Below are positions 1-5,197 of a stretch of 5,197 nt of DNA, piece after piece. The notes under the pieces are model-generated. The model worked only from the letters and a program-made list of their open reading frames with translations. It did no database searches and was not told where the DNA came from. The stretch is from Pseudomonadota bacterium (GTDB lineage Bacteria > Pseudomonadota > Alphaproteobacteria > Rhizobiales > Rhizobiaceae): positions 1 through 5,197 of the forward strand of contig JAEZHO010000404.1 in NCBI GenBank assembly GCA_023416545.1, read 5' to 3'. The stretch's first letter is position 1. Each line of letters starts with the position of its first letter. Both the position numbers and the translations under genes were made by a program.

Positions 1-37
1 CCTCGGGCTTGACGTGGATATGCGCGGACATTGCCAT
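1..37 (-). CDS. Start of unidentified minus-strand gene (5' fragment)
   Basis: Reading the minus strand from position 37 gives ATG and an open frame, MAMSAHIHVKPE, that runs off the left edge after 12 full codons. A purine-rich GGAGAG (plus-strand positions 42-47) lies 4 nt before the first ATG. It lies 10 nt before a second in-frame ATG at 29-31, so either could be the start (MAMSAH... or MSAH...). The fragment shows no signal peptide and no recognisable motif, and I do not identify the product. It is transcribed divergently from cysH. A possible stress-sigma promoter at 71-95 is placed correctly for it, which supports a real gene. The call rests on a start codon, an SD-like site and a divergent layout only. 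Confidence 0.5.
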   Translation of the reverse strand, partial: MAMSAHIHVKPE

Positions 38-70
38 GATGCTCTCCATTTTCGAGGGGGACAGCAGTCG

Positions 71-95
71 AATCCCTGCCGGCGGAATTTGTTCC
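71..95 (-). promoter_or_regulatory. Candidate EcfG/RpoE2-type stress promoter for the leftward gene
   Basis: On the minus strand GGAAC (plus 91-95) is followed by 18 nt and then TT (plus 71-72). This fits the GGAAC-N18/19-TT consensus known for the rhizobial general-stress sigma factor RpoE2/EcfG. The fuller -10 consensus CGTT is only half matched here (GATT). A start site some 7 nt downstream would leave a leader of about 25 nt containing the GGAGAG before the ATG at 37, which is sensible geometry. The motif is short and could occur by chance. Confidence 0.35.
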
Positions 96-117
96 CGATT
101 TTGTCACGATCTTGTCA
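96..117. repeat. Tandem 11-bp direct repeat, possible regulator site
   Basis: CGATTTTGTCA (96-106) is followed immediately by CGATCTTGTCA (107-117), identical at 10 of 11 positions. The 11-bp period is about one helical turn, so two protein subunits could bind the same face of the DNA. The repeat abuts the GGAAC element (91-95) of the possible minus-strand promoter. It is more than 250 bp from the cysH start. A role for the leftward gene is therefore more natural, but this is inference. Confidence 0.4.
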
Positions 118-372
118 TCGGAGGGGACGGGGTGGGTTCGCCAGTGCCGCGATCGGTGAAGGTCGATGCCCCACTCCGCCGGCAAAGCAACGCGCAAGTA
201 TAGGGGATCATGCAGCCGCATATTTCGCGCGTCGCGAAGATCGTCTCAGCTTTTCTGCCGGATAGCGGCTTTCGAGTGAGATTTGCTCTTCATCGCCGGG
301 TCATGAAATCGCTGTTTCTGTTCTTCCGGGTGCCCAGCTTTCATAATCCGTCAAAGAGCATGGAAACCCCTC

Positions 373-1134
373 ATGACCATCCACGACGCCTCCGGCCGCA
401 ACCTGGCCGAAATCGCCGCAACCCTCGATGCGCAGTTTGAAAAGCTCGATCTCGCGGCTCGCCTTTCGCTTGCCGCCAGTCTCGGCCGGGCCGTCTTCAC
501 CACCAGTCTCGGGGTCGAGGACCAGGTCATCACCGCAGCGATCGGCGGGGAACGGGTCGATATCGTGGTGGCAACGCTTCAGACGGGGCGGCTTTTTCCC
601 GAAACGCTCGCTCTCATCGATGAGACGGAGGACCGGTTCGGGATCGAGATCAGCCGGTTCGGACCCGAGCAGGCGGATGTCGAGGGATATGCGGCGCGCT
701 ACGGCCTCAACGGTTTCTACGACAGCGTCGAGGCCCGCCATGCCTGCTGCCACGTGCGCAAGCTGAAGCCGCTCGCCCGCGCGCTGGAAGGGGCGGTTGT
801 CTGGGTGACCGGCCTTCGCCGCGGCCAGTCCGGCAATCGCGCCTCCGCTCCCTTCGCCGAATACGATGCCGAACGCGGCCTCCTCAAGGTCAACCCGCTG
901 GCGGACTGGTCGCTCGACCGGATCAATCGATATGTCGAGGACCATGCCGTTCCGGTCAACCCGCTCCACAAGCGTGGCTACCCCTCCATCGGCTGTGAGC
1001 CCTGCACGCGGGCCATCAAGCCCGGCGAGCCGGAACGCGCCGGTCGCTGGTGGTGGGAAAACGACGAGAAGCGCGAATGCGGCCTCCATGTCCCCGAGCC
1101 CCCGGCTTCCTCCCTGAATGCAAGTCCCCTTTGA
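373..1134 (+). CDS. cysH: Assimilatory APS reductase (thioredoxin-dependent)
   Basis: This cytoplasmic enzyme reduces adenylyl sulfate (APS) to sulfite and AMP, using thioredoxin as electron donor, in cysteine biosynthesis. The 253-aa product is normal length. It shows the nucleotide-binding TTSLGVEDQV at residues 43-52 and the paired cysteines C125-C126 (HACCHVRKLKP). It also has the second pair C208-x-x-C211 (GCEPCTRAIKPGEPERAGRWWW) and the C-terminal catalytic C236 in ECGLH. The four-cysteine set ligates a [4Fe-4S] cluster and marks the APS-using type. The cluster-free PAPS reductase of enteric bacteria lacks the two pairs. Rhizobiaceae CysH is known to use APS. The start ATG has GGAAA at 362-366, 6 nt upstream; an out-of-frame ATG at 360 is not used. 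First gene of cysHDN, with cysD 30 bp downstream. Confidence 0.96.
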   Translation: MTIHDASGRNLAEIAATLDAQFEKLDLAARLSLAASLGRAVFTTSLGVEDQVITAAIGGERVDIVVATLQTGRLFPETLALIDETEDRFGIEISRFGPEQADVEGYAARYGLNGFYDSVEARHACCHVRKLKPLARALEGAVVWVTGLRRGQSGNRASAPFAEYDAERGLLKVNPLADWSLDRINRYVEDHAVPVNPLHKRGYPSIGCEPCTRAIKPGEPERAGRWWWENDEKRECGLHVPEPPASSLNASPL

Positions 1135-1164
1135 TCGGCGGCTGAAAGGCCCCTGGAGTTCCTG

Positions 1165-2118
1165 ATGTCCGATGTCCTTCACGCAGCCGAGCCAAGGGCT
1201 GCGTCGTCCGCAAAGTCTCCTCTCGACCCGCACCTGAAGGCGCTGGAAAACGAGGCGATCCATATCTTCCGCGAGGTTGCCGGCGAGTTCGAGCGCCCGG
1301 TCATGCTCTATTCCATCGGCAAGGACTCCTCCGTCCTGCTGCACCTGGCGCGCAAGGCGTTTCACCCCGGTCGCGTGCCGTTTCCGCTCCTTCACGTCGA
1401 TACCACCTGGAAGTTCAGGGAGATGATCGAGTTTCGCGACCGGATCGCGGAGGAATACGATCTCGATCTCGTCGTCCATACCAACCCGCGCGGCAAGGCC
1501 GAGGGCATCACCCCCTTCACGCACGGCTCGGCCCTCTACACGGACATCATGAAGACCGAAGCGCTGCGCCAGGCCCTCGATGCCGGCGGCTACGATGCGG
1601 CCTTCGGCGGCGCACGCCGCGACGAGGAGGCGAGCCGGGCAAAGGAACGCATCTATTCCTTCCGCACGCCAGACCATCGCTGGGACCCGCGCAACCAGCG
1701 CCCGGAACTGTGGAACGTCTATAACGGCATGGTCCGCAAGGGCGAAAGCGTCCGCGCCTTCCCCCTCTCCAATTGGACCGAGGTCGATATCTGGCGCTAC
1801 ATCCAGGCCGAGGATATCCCGCTCGTGCCGCTCTATTTCGCCGCCGAGCGCCCCTATGTCGAACGGGACGGCATGATGATCCTGGCGGAGGATCCGCGCC
1901 TTAAGCTCCTGCCCGGCGAAACGGTGCAGCACGGCTTCATCCGCTTCCGCACCCTCGGCTGCTTCCCGCTCACCGGCGCGATCCGTTCGCGCGCCACCAC
2001 GCTCGACGAGGTGATCGCGGAACTCGAGATCGCCACCGTTTCCGAACGCCAGGGACGCGCCATCGACCGCGACCAGTCCGGTTCGATGGAAAAGAAGAAA
2101 CGTGAAGGATATTTCTGA
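1165..2118 (+). CDS. cysD: Sulfate adenylyltransferase subunit 2 (small catalytic subunit)
   Basis: CysD is the catalytic subunit of ATP sulfurylase, which joins sulfate to ATP to give APS and pyrophosphate. It works as a heterodimer with the GTPase CysN. The 317-aa product has the PP-loop SIGKDSS at residues 50-56. It also has the family blocks HGSALYTDIMKTEALRQAL (120-138), FGGARRDEEASRAKERIYSF (147-166), HRWDPRNQRPELWN (171-184) and the conserved end QSGSMEKKKREGYF (304-317). The first 20 or so residues are variable, as usual in rhizobia. The ATG is preceded by GGAG at 1155-1158 with a 6-nt spacer. It sits between cysH and cysN on one presumed transcript. The NodP paralogues of nodulating rhizobia share the fold, but linkage to cysH and an unfused cysN point to the housekeeping copy. 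Confidence 0.96.
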   Translation: MSDVLHAAEPRAASSAKSPLDPHLKALENEAIHIFREVAGEFERPVMLYSIGKDSSVLLHLARKAFHPGRVPFPLLHVDTTWKFREMIEFRDRIAEEYDLDLVVHTNPRGKAEGITPFTHGSALYTDIMKTEALRQALDAGGYDAAFGGARRDEEASRAKERIYSFRTPDHRWDPRNQRPELWNVYNGMVRKGESVRAFPLSNWTEVDIWRYIQAEDIPLVPLYFAAERPYVERDGMMILAEDPRLKLLPGETVQHGFIRFRTLGCFPLTGAIRSRATTLDEVIAELEIATVSERQGRAIDRDQSGSMEKKKREGYF

Positions 2119-2119
2119 G

Positions 2120-3607
2120 ATGACCGCATCCGCCACCGCCACCTCGGCCGCCGTTCATCCCGCCGCGGAAGCGCTGCCGCTGGCGCGCGACACGCGTCCC
2201 TTGCGGCTCATTACCTGCGGTTCGGTCGATGACGGCAAGTCGACGCTGATCGGCCGGCTGCTCTGGGACACCAAGGCCGTCAAGGAAGACCAGGCGGCGA
2301 CCCTGCAGCGGGATTCGGGCCAGCAGAACGATCTCGGCCTGCCGGATTTCGCGCTCCTTCTGGACGGCCTGCAGGCGGAACGCGAGCAGGGCATCACGAT
2401 CGACGTCGCCTACCGCTACTTCGCCACCGACCGCCGCTCCTTCATCGTCGCCGATACGCCCGGCCACGAGCAGTATACGCGCAACATGGCGACCGGCGCA
2501 TCGACGGCGGACCTCGCCGTCCTCTTGGTGGATGCCCGCGCCGGCCTCCTGGAGCAGACCCGCCGCCACGCGACGATCGCCTCGCTGATGGGCATCCGGC
2601 AGTTCGTGCTGGCGGTCAACAAGTTCGATCTCGTCGCCTACGACCGGGCCGTGTTCGACCGGATTTCCCACGAGTTCAAGGAACTGGCGCTGTCGCTCGG
2701 CGTCCGGCAGATCACCGCGATCCCGATGTCGGCGCTGAAGGGCGAGAACGTCGTCTATCCGGCGGGTACGCTCATGCCCTGGTATGACGGCCCGACGCTG
2801 ATCGAGACCTTGGAACTGGCGACCGTCCGCTCCGCCCAGACCGGCGGCTTCCGCCTTCCCGTCCAGCGGGTCTCGCGTCCGGGAGAAAGCTTCCGCGGCT
2901 ACCAGGGGACCGTCGCCGGCGGCTCGCTCAAGCCCGGCGATCCCGTGGTCGTCCTGCCCTCCGGAATGGTTGCCAATGTCCGGCAGATCGTCACCTTCGA
3001 CCTCGTGCGCAACGCCGCCGTGGCGGGCGATGCGATCACGCTGGTGCTCGACCGGCAGGTGGACGTCTCGCGCGGCGACATGATCGTCTCGCTCGACGCC
3101 CAGCCGATGACCGGCCTCGAATTCGAGGCGCAGATCGTGGCGCTCCAGCCGGACGGCATCGAGCCCGGCAAGCGCTACTGGCTGAAGAGCGGTTCGCGGC
3201 GGCAGCGGGTTTCCGTCAGGCCGACGTCGCAGCTCCACCTCGCCACCGGTTCCTGGCGCCCGCACGACGAGCGTCTGCCGATGAATGCGATCGGCAAGGT
3301 CCGGCTCTCCTTCGACGAACTGGCGATCTTCGACGCCTACGAGCAGAACCGCTCCACCGGCGCCTTCATCCTGATCGATCCGGATACGCACAATACCATT
3401 GCCGGCGGCATGATCACCTCCAAGCGCAGCGGCGGCATCGGCATCCGCTACGAGGGCGAGCGCGTCGTGCTGTCCCTGCCGGCCGATCTCGCCGATCAGA
3501 TCATGGCGAGCGAACTCTTCGCCAGCCGTCGCGACGAGACCGATGTGCGCCGCATGAGCGCCTCGCAGGCGTCGGACATCTTCGCCAACGCCGCGCAGGA
3601 CATCTGA
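2120..3607 (+). CDS. cysN: Sulfate adenylyltransferase subunit 1 (regulatory GTPase)
   Basis: CysN is the elongation-factor-like GTPase that couples GTP hydrolysis to APS formation by CysD. From the ATG at 2120 it is 495 aa. The G motifs are GSVDDGKST (34-42), EREQGITID around switch I (87-95), DTPGH (112-116), NKFD (167-170) and SALKGEN (204-210). EF-Tu-like beta-barrel domains follow, from about residue 243 (FRLPVQRV) and from about 335 to 440. The protein ends soon after these, without the APS kinase (CysC) domain of CysNC/NodQ, consistent with direct APS reduction by CysH. The ATG lies 1 nt after the cysD stop, so translation is probably coupled, with GAAGGA at 2104-2109 as SD inside cysD. 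A GTG at 2102 would add six residues and overlap cysD; I judge it less likely. Confidence 0.95.
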   Translation: MTASATATSAAVHPAAEALPLARDTRPLRLITCGSVDDGKSTLIGRLLWDTKAVKEDQAATLQRDSGQQNDLGLPDFALLLDGLQAEREQGITIDVAYRYFATDRRSFIVADTPGHEQYTRNMATGASTADLAVLLVDARAGLLEQTRRHATIASLMGIRQFVLAVNKFDLVAYDRAVFDRISHEFKELALSLGVRQITAIPMSALKGENVVYPAGTLMPWYDGPTLIETLELATVRSAQTGGFRLPVQRVSRPGESFRGYQGTVAGGSLKPGDPVVVLPSGMVANVRQIVTFDLVRNAAVAGDAITLVLDRQVDVSRGDMIVSLDAQPMTGLEFEAQIVALQPDGIEPGKRYWLKSGSRRQRVSVRPTSQLHLATGSWRPHDERLPMNAIGKVRLSFDELAIFDAYEQNRSTGAFILIDPDTHNTIAGGMITSKRSGGIGIRYEGERVVLSLPADLADQIMASELFASRRDETDVRRMSASQASDIFANAAQDI

Positions 3608-3624
3608 CCCGCGCCCGGGCCTCG

Positions 3625-4650
3625 CTATCGCGGCGGACGGGTCGTCCCGCGCGGGACGACCTCGAAGCCGAGGTCGATCGGCGCGTCGGGGGCAGGTTCG
3701 CCGGCAAGGACACGGATCAGCAGGTCGATCGCCCGATAGCCCATCTCGAACCGCGGCACCCTGACGGTCGTCAGGGGCGGCTGGCTGAAGGCGGCGAAAC
3801 CGAGGTCGTTATACCCGCAGATGCCGAAATCGGGGACGGAGAGACCGAGCCTCTGTGCCTCGAAAAAGGCGCCGATCGCCAGGTCGTCGTTCTGGCAGAA
3901 GACGCAGTCGAGATCGGGCACCTGCCGTATCATGCGCTGGAGGAGGTGGCAGCCGAGCTGGACGCTCGTCGGCTCGTCCTCCGAGGCAATCAGCACGGGA
4001 TCGCCAAGGCCCGCCTCCTGCATGGCGAGGCGATAACCCTCCAGCCTCCGCTCCGAGCGCACGTCCCGGGTCCCGCCGAGAAGGCCGATGCGGCGATAGC
4101 CGCAGGCGACCAGATGACGGATCGCCGCCGCCGCCGCCTCGCAGTGGTTGACCCCGACCCCCAGGCCGCTCGGCGTCAGGTGCAGGTCGACGATCTGCAC
4201 CACGGGGCAGGTGGCCGACTTCAGGAGTTCCAGCGTCCCCTCCGGCTGCTGCAGGCCGGATAGCAGGATGCCGGCCGGATGCTGCGACAGGAAGAGGCGG
4301 ATCTGCCTGCATTCCTCCGCCGGGTCGTAATGGGAGGTCGCGTACTGGATGCGCAGGTCCGAGGTCCGGACGCGCTCCTCGATGCCGCGCATGACGCCGA
4401 GATGCGCATGGCTCGTCAGCGCCGGCGCCAGGACGCCGATGACGCCGTTGTGGTTGCTGGCGAGCGCCCGTGCCGCGAGGTCGGGCACATATCCCATCTT
4501 CTCCACCTGGGCGACGATCCGCTGGCGAAGGTCGTCCGACACCTTGTCCGGCTGCCGCAGGGCCCGCGAGACGGTGATCGGACTGATGCCGAGCGCCTGG
4601 GCGACATCCTGTAGCGTCACTCGTTCTGACCGGCTGCGGTGATAGGGCAT
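3625..4650 (-). CDS. LacI-family transcriptional regulator, GntR/IdnR-like
   Basis: A one-component DNA-binding regulator, 341 aa from the ATG at 4650. Residues 11-65 form the LacI-type helix-turn-helix (VTLQDVAQALGISPITVSRAL) and hinge helix (AARALAS). The rest is a periplasmic-binding-protein-like sensor fold, from IGVLAPALTS (71-80) through CVFCQNDDLAIGAFFEAQRLGL (249-270) to the C-terminal LGFEVVPRG. The sensor and ending resemble E. coli GntR/IdnR, which respond to gluconate-type acids, but the ligand cannot be read from sequence. Start choice is uncertain: adjacent ATGs at 4653 and 4650 follow GAGAG closely. An upstream TTG at 4698, just after an in-frame stop, has a good SD (GGAAGAG, 4705-4711) and would add 16 residues. 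It converges on cysN with a 17-bp gap and diverges from the DUF6152-type gene. No sugar gene adjoins it here. Confidence 0.9.
   Translation of the reverse strand: MPYHRSRSERVTLQDVAQALGISPITVSRALRQPDKVSDDLRQRIVAQVEKMGYVPDLAARALASNHNGVIGVLAPALTSHAHLGVMRGIEERVRTSDLRIQYATSHYDPAEECRQIRLFLSQHPAGILLSGLQQPEGTLELLKSATCPVVQIVDLHLTPSGLGVGVNHCEAAAAAIRHLVACGYRRIGLLGGTRDVRSERRLEGYRLAMQEAGLGDPVLIASEDEPTSVQLGCHLLQRMIRQVPDLDCVFCQNDDLAIGAFFEAQRLGLSVPDFGICGYNDLGFAAFSQPPLTTVRVPRFEMGYRAIDLLIRVLAGEPAPDAPIDLGFEVVPRGTTRPPR
3640..3661. repeat. Perfect 22-bp palindrome at the cysN/lacI convergence
   Basis: Positions 3640-3650 are the exact reverse complement of 3651-3661. As RNA this could fold as a 9-bp GC-rich stem (3640-3648 with 3653-3661) with a GCGC loop. 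It lies 33 nt past the cysN stop and inside the last codons of the regulator (about residues 331-337). Neither strand has a U-tract after it, so it is not a classical intrinsic terminator. It may end or stabilise cysHDN mRNA, or simply reflect codon constraint. Confidence 0.55.
3657..3676. repeat. Second hairpin overlapping the palindrome
   Basis: CGACCTCG (3657-3664) and CGAGGTCG (3669-3676) are exact reverse complements separated by the 4-nt loop AAGC, giving a perfect 8-bp stem. It shares positions 3657-3661 with the palindrome at 3640-3661, so in one RNA molecule the two full stems exclude each other. It lies within the regulator's coding sequence and, read in the plus direction, in the 3' tail of the cysN transcript. 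Confidence 0.5.
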
Positions 4651-4653
4651 CAT

Positions 4654-4873
4654 TCTCTCGCTCGCCGGGGTGTCTGGGGCTTGGCTCAGGCCCAACAACT
4701 AAGTCTCTTCCTTCAATCGGCAAGTCCGTCCGCCAGTCCGCCGGGCAAGGGAATTTTGCGCTTGCGCGGGAACAATTCCCGATGGCGGAAAGGCGTTCAC
4801 TTCCCGGTGAGGGCTATGGCGTTCGCAAGGGCCGGCGACATCTTCATGCGGATCACGTCGAGGAGGATTGAAG
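4654..4873. promoter_or_regulatory. Divergent control region between the regulator and the DUF6152-type gene
   Basis: About 220 bp with no convincing gene; one longer plus-strand frame crosses it but is out of phase with the well-supported secreted protein. It should hold the promoters of both flanking genes and, since LacI-family proteins often autoregulate, perhaps an operator. Visible structures are the inverted repeats at 4749-4780, a tandem TTGCGC at 4756-4767 and a direct repeat AGTCCG at 4723-4728 and 4735-4740. I found no good -35/-10 pair on either strand. Confidence 0.5.
4749..4780. repeat. Nested inverted repeats, candidate operator
   Basis: GGGAATT (4749-4755) pairs with AATTCCC (4774-4780) across 18 nt. 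A tighter repeat, GGGAA-CAA-TTCCC, sits at 4768-4780. Between the outer arms lies GCGC-TT-GCGC (4758-4767), part of two tandem TTGCGC copies. The structure is about 95 bp upstream of both flanking start codons, a reasonable place for a shared regulatory site. None matches the usual LacI-family operator with a central CG, so the binding protein is unknown. Confidence 0.4.
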
Positions 4874-5197
4874 ATGACACGCTTTCTCTTGAGGTCGGCG
4901 CTGGTCGCCGGCGTCCTCTTGCCCTTCGCAGGCACTGCCGTCCTGGCGCATCACGGCTGGTCCTGGGCCGAGGACGCCCAGATAGAGCTCACCGGGACCA
5001 TCACCGCGATCTCCATCGCCCCGCCCCATCCCTCCATGCAGGTCCAAGCCGGCGACGGCGTCTGGACGGGCGAGCTGAGCAATCCCGGAAAGACCGAGCG
5101 TTCCGGCTTCGTCGAAGGCGTGGCCGAGGTCGGTGACCCGGTGATGCTGATCGGCAACCGCTCGAAGGATCCCGACGAGCGCAGGATGAAGGCCGTC
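4874..5197 (+). CDS. Secreted DUF6152-type protein (3' end outside window)
   Basis: The frame runs 108 codons from ATG at 4874 to the right edge with no stop, so the gene is cut off by the window. A strong SD, AGGAGG (4861-4866), lies 7 nt before the ATG. Residues 1-25 form a typical Sec signal peptide: MTRFLLR, then a hydrophobic stretch, then the cleavage-type AVLA. Cleavage after A25 would leave the mature protein starting HHGWSW. The HHGW motif right after the signal, followed by ELTGTITAISIAPPHPSMQV and ELSNPGKTERSGF, fits the DUF6152 family as I recall it: small periplasmic proteins of unknown function. The paired histidines suggest possible metal binding (inference only). It is divergent from the LacI-type regulator, which might control it. 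Confidence 0.85.
   Translation, partial: MTRFLLRSALVAGVLLPFAGTAVLAHHGWSWAEDAQIELTGTITAISIAPPHPSMQVQAGDGVWTGELSNPGKTERSGFVEGVAEVGDPVMLIGNRSKDPDERRMKAV

Larger units (their letters stand above)
38..372. other. Divergent intergenic region upstream of cysH
   Basis: About 335 bp separate the minus-strand gene from cysH, and no convincing coding sequence lies in it. It is less GC-biased than the genes. It holds a tandem 11-bp repeat at 96-117 and a GGAAC-N18-TT stress-promoter candidate on the minus strand at 71-95. The promoter of cysH must lie here unless transcription starts farther upstream. The best -10-like hexamer near the gene is CATAAT at 342-347. The -35 zone in front of it has a tandem CTGTTT/CTGTTC at 312-323 but no good TTGACA match, so this promoter is weakly supported. 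I see no riboswitch, cysteine-rich leader peptide or attenuator. Confidence 0.6.

Noticed and set aside
210..440. A small frame ahead of cysH (including an ATG at 303) as a possible cysteine leader peptide
   Set aside because: It contains only one cysteine, near its far end inside cysH, with no Cys-Cys run, no terminator-like hairpin and no clear SD, and it overlaps the cysH start.
1382..1415. DTTWKF in CysD in place of the DTGWKF of the enteric protein
   Set aside because: As far as I recall, threonine at this position is common in ATP sulfurylase small subunits of other proteobacteria and NodP, so it is not a notable substitution.
301..2142. A 613-codon open frame on the minus strand opposite cysH and cysD
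   Set aside because: It is fully antisense to two well-identified genes. Its composition (rich in G, A, R, D, V) is what high third-position GC produces in the opposite strand, and it has no recognisable domain.
1970..3391. A 473-codon minus-strand open frame opposite cysN
   Set aside because: It is a shadow of cysN, with low-complexity composition and no domain, and it overlaps conserved GTPase motifs on the other strand.
3809..4723. A 304-codon minus-strand frame overlapping the LacI-type regulator
   Set aside because: The alternative frame of the regulator is rich in P, R and G with no motif; the regulator frame has clear HTH and sensor domains.
4769..4797. GGAAC followed by CGTT upstream of the secreted protein as a stress-sigma promoter
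   Set aside because: The spacer is 20 nt, while the consensus needs 16-17 nt before CGTT; the elements are present but the distance is wrong.
4639..5136. A 165-codon plus-strand frame across the right intergenic region
   Set aside because: It is out of phase with the secreted protein at 4874, which has a strong SD and a signal peptide. The frame turns arginine-rich where it overlaps that gene.

Overview
The window looks like chromosome of an alphaproteobacterium, most likely Rhizobiales and probably Rhizobiaceae. The evidence is high GC, strong third-position GC bias that opens long antisense frames, and CysH, CysD and CysN proteins that closely resemble my memory of Sinorhizobium/Rhizobium homologues. 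No database search was possible.

Layout. Positions 1-37 hold the first 12 codons of an unidentified minus-strand gene. A divergent intergenic region of about 335 bp follows, with a tandem 11-bp repeat and a possible general-stress (EcfG/RpoE2-type) promoter pointing at that minus-strand gene. Positions 373-3607 carry a compact plus-strand cysH-cysD-cysN operon for assimilatory sulfate reduction, with 30 bp between cysH and cysD and 1 bp between cysD and cysN. CysD and CysN make the GTP-coupled ATP sulfurylase, which activates sulfate to APS. CysH has the full set of iron-sulfur cysteines of an APS reductase and should reduce APS directly to sulfite. CysN has no fused APS kinase (CysC) domain, which fits a route that bypasses PAPS.

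Convergent to cysN, only 17 bp away, is a LacI-family regulator of the GntR/IdnR-like type (minus strand). Its 3' end contains two overlapping perfect inverted repeats in the zone where the two transcripts meet. The regulator is divergent from a small secreted protein of DUF6152 type that runs off the right edge. The roughly 220-bp region between them has nested inverted repeats that could hold operators. No sugar-catabolism or transport gene is visible beside the regulator, so its target is unknown.

Most of the window is well-understood core metabolism. I did not find a clearly novel system. The points worth a second look are the regulatory structures in the two divergent regions, the overlapping hairpins at 3640-3676, and the His-His N-terminus predicted for the mature secreted protein.
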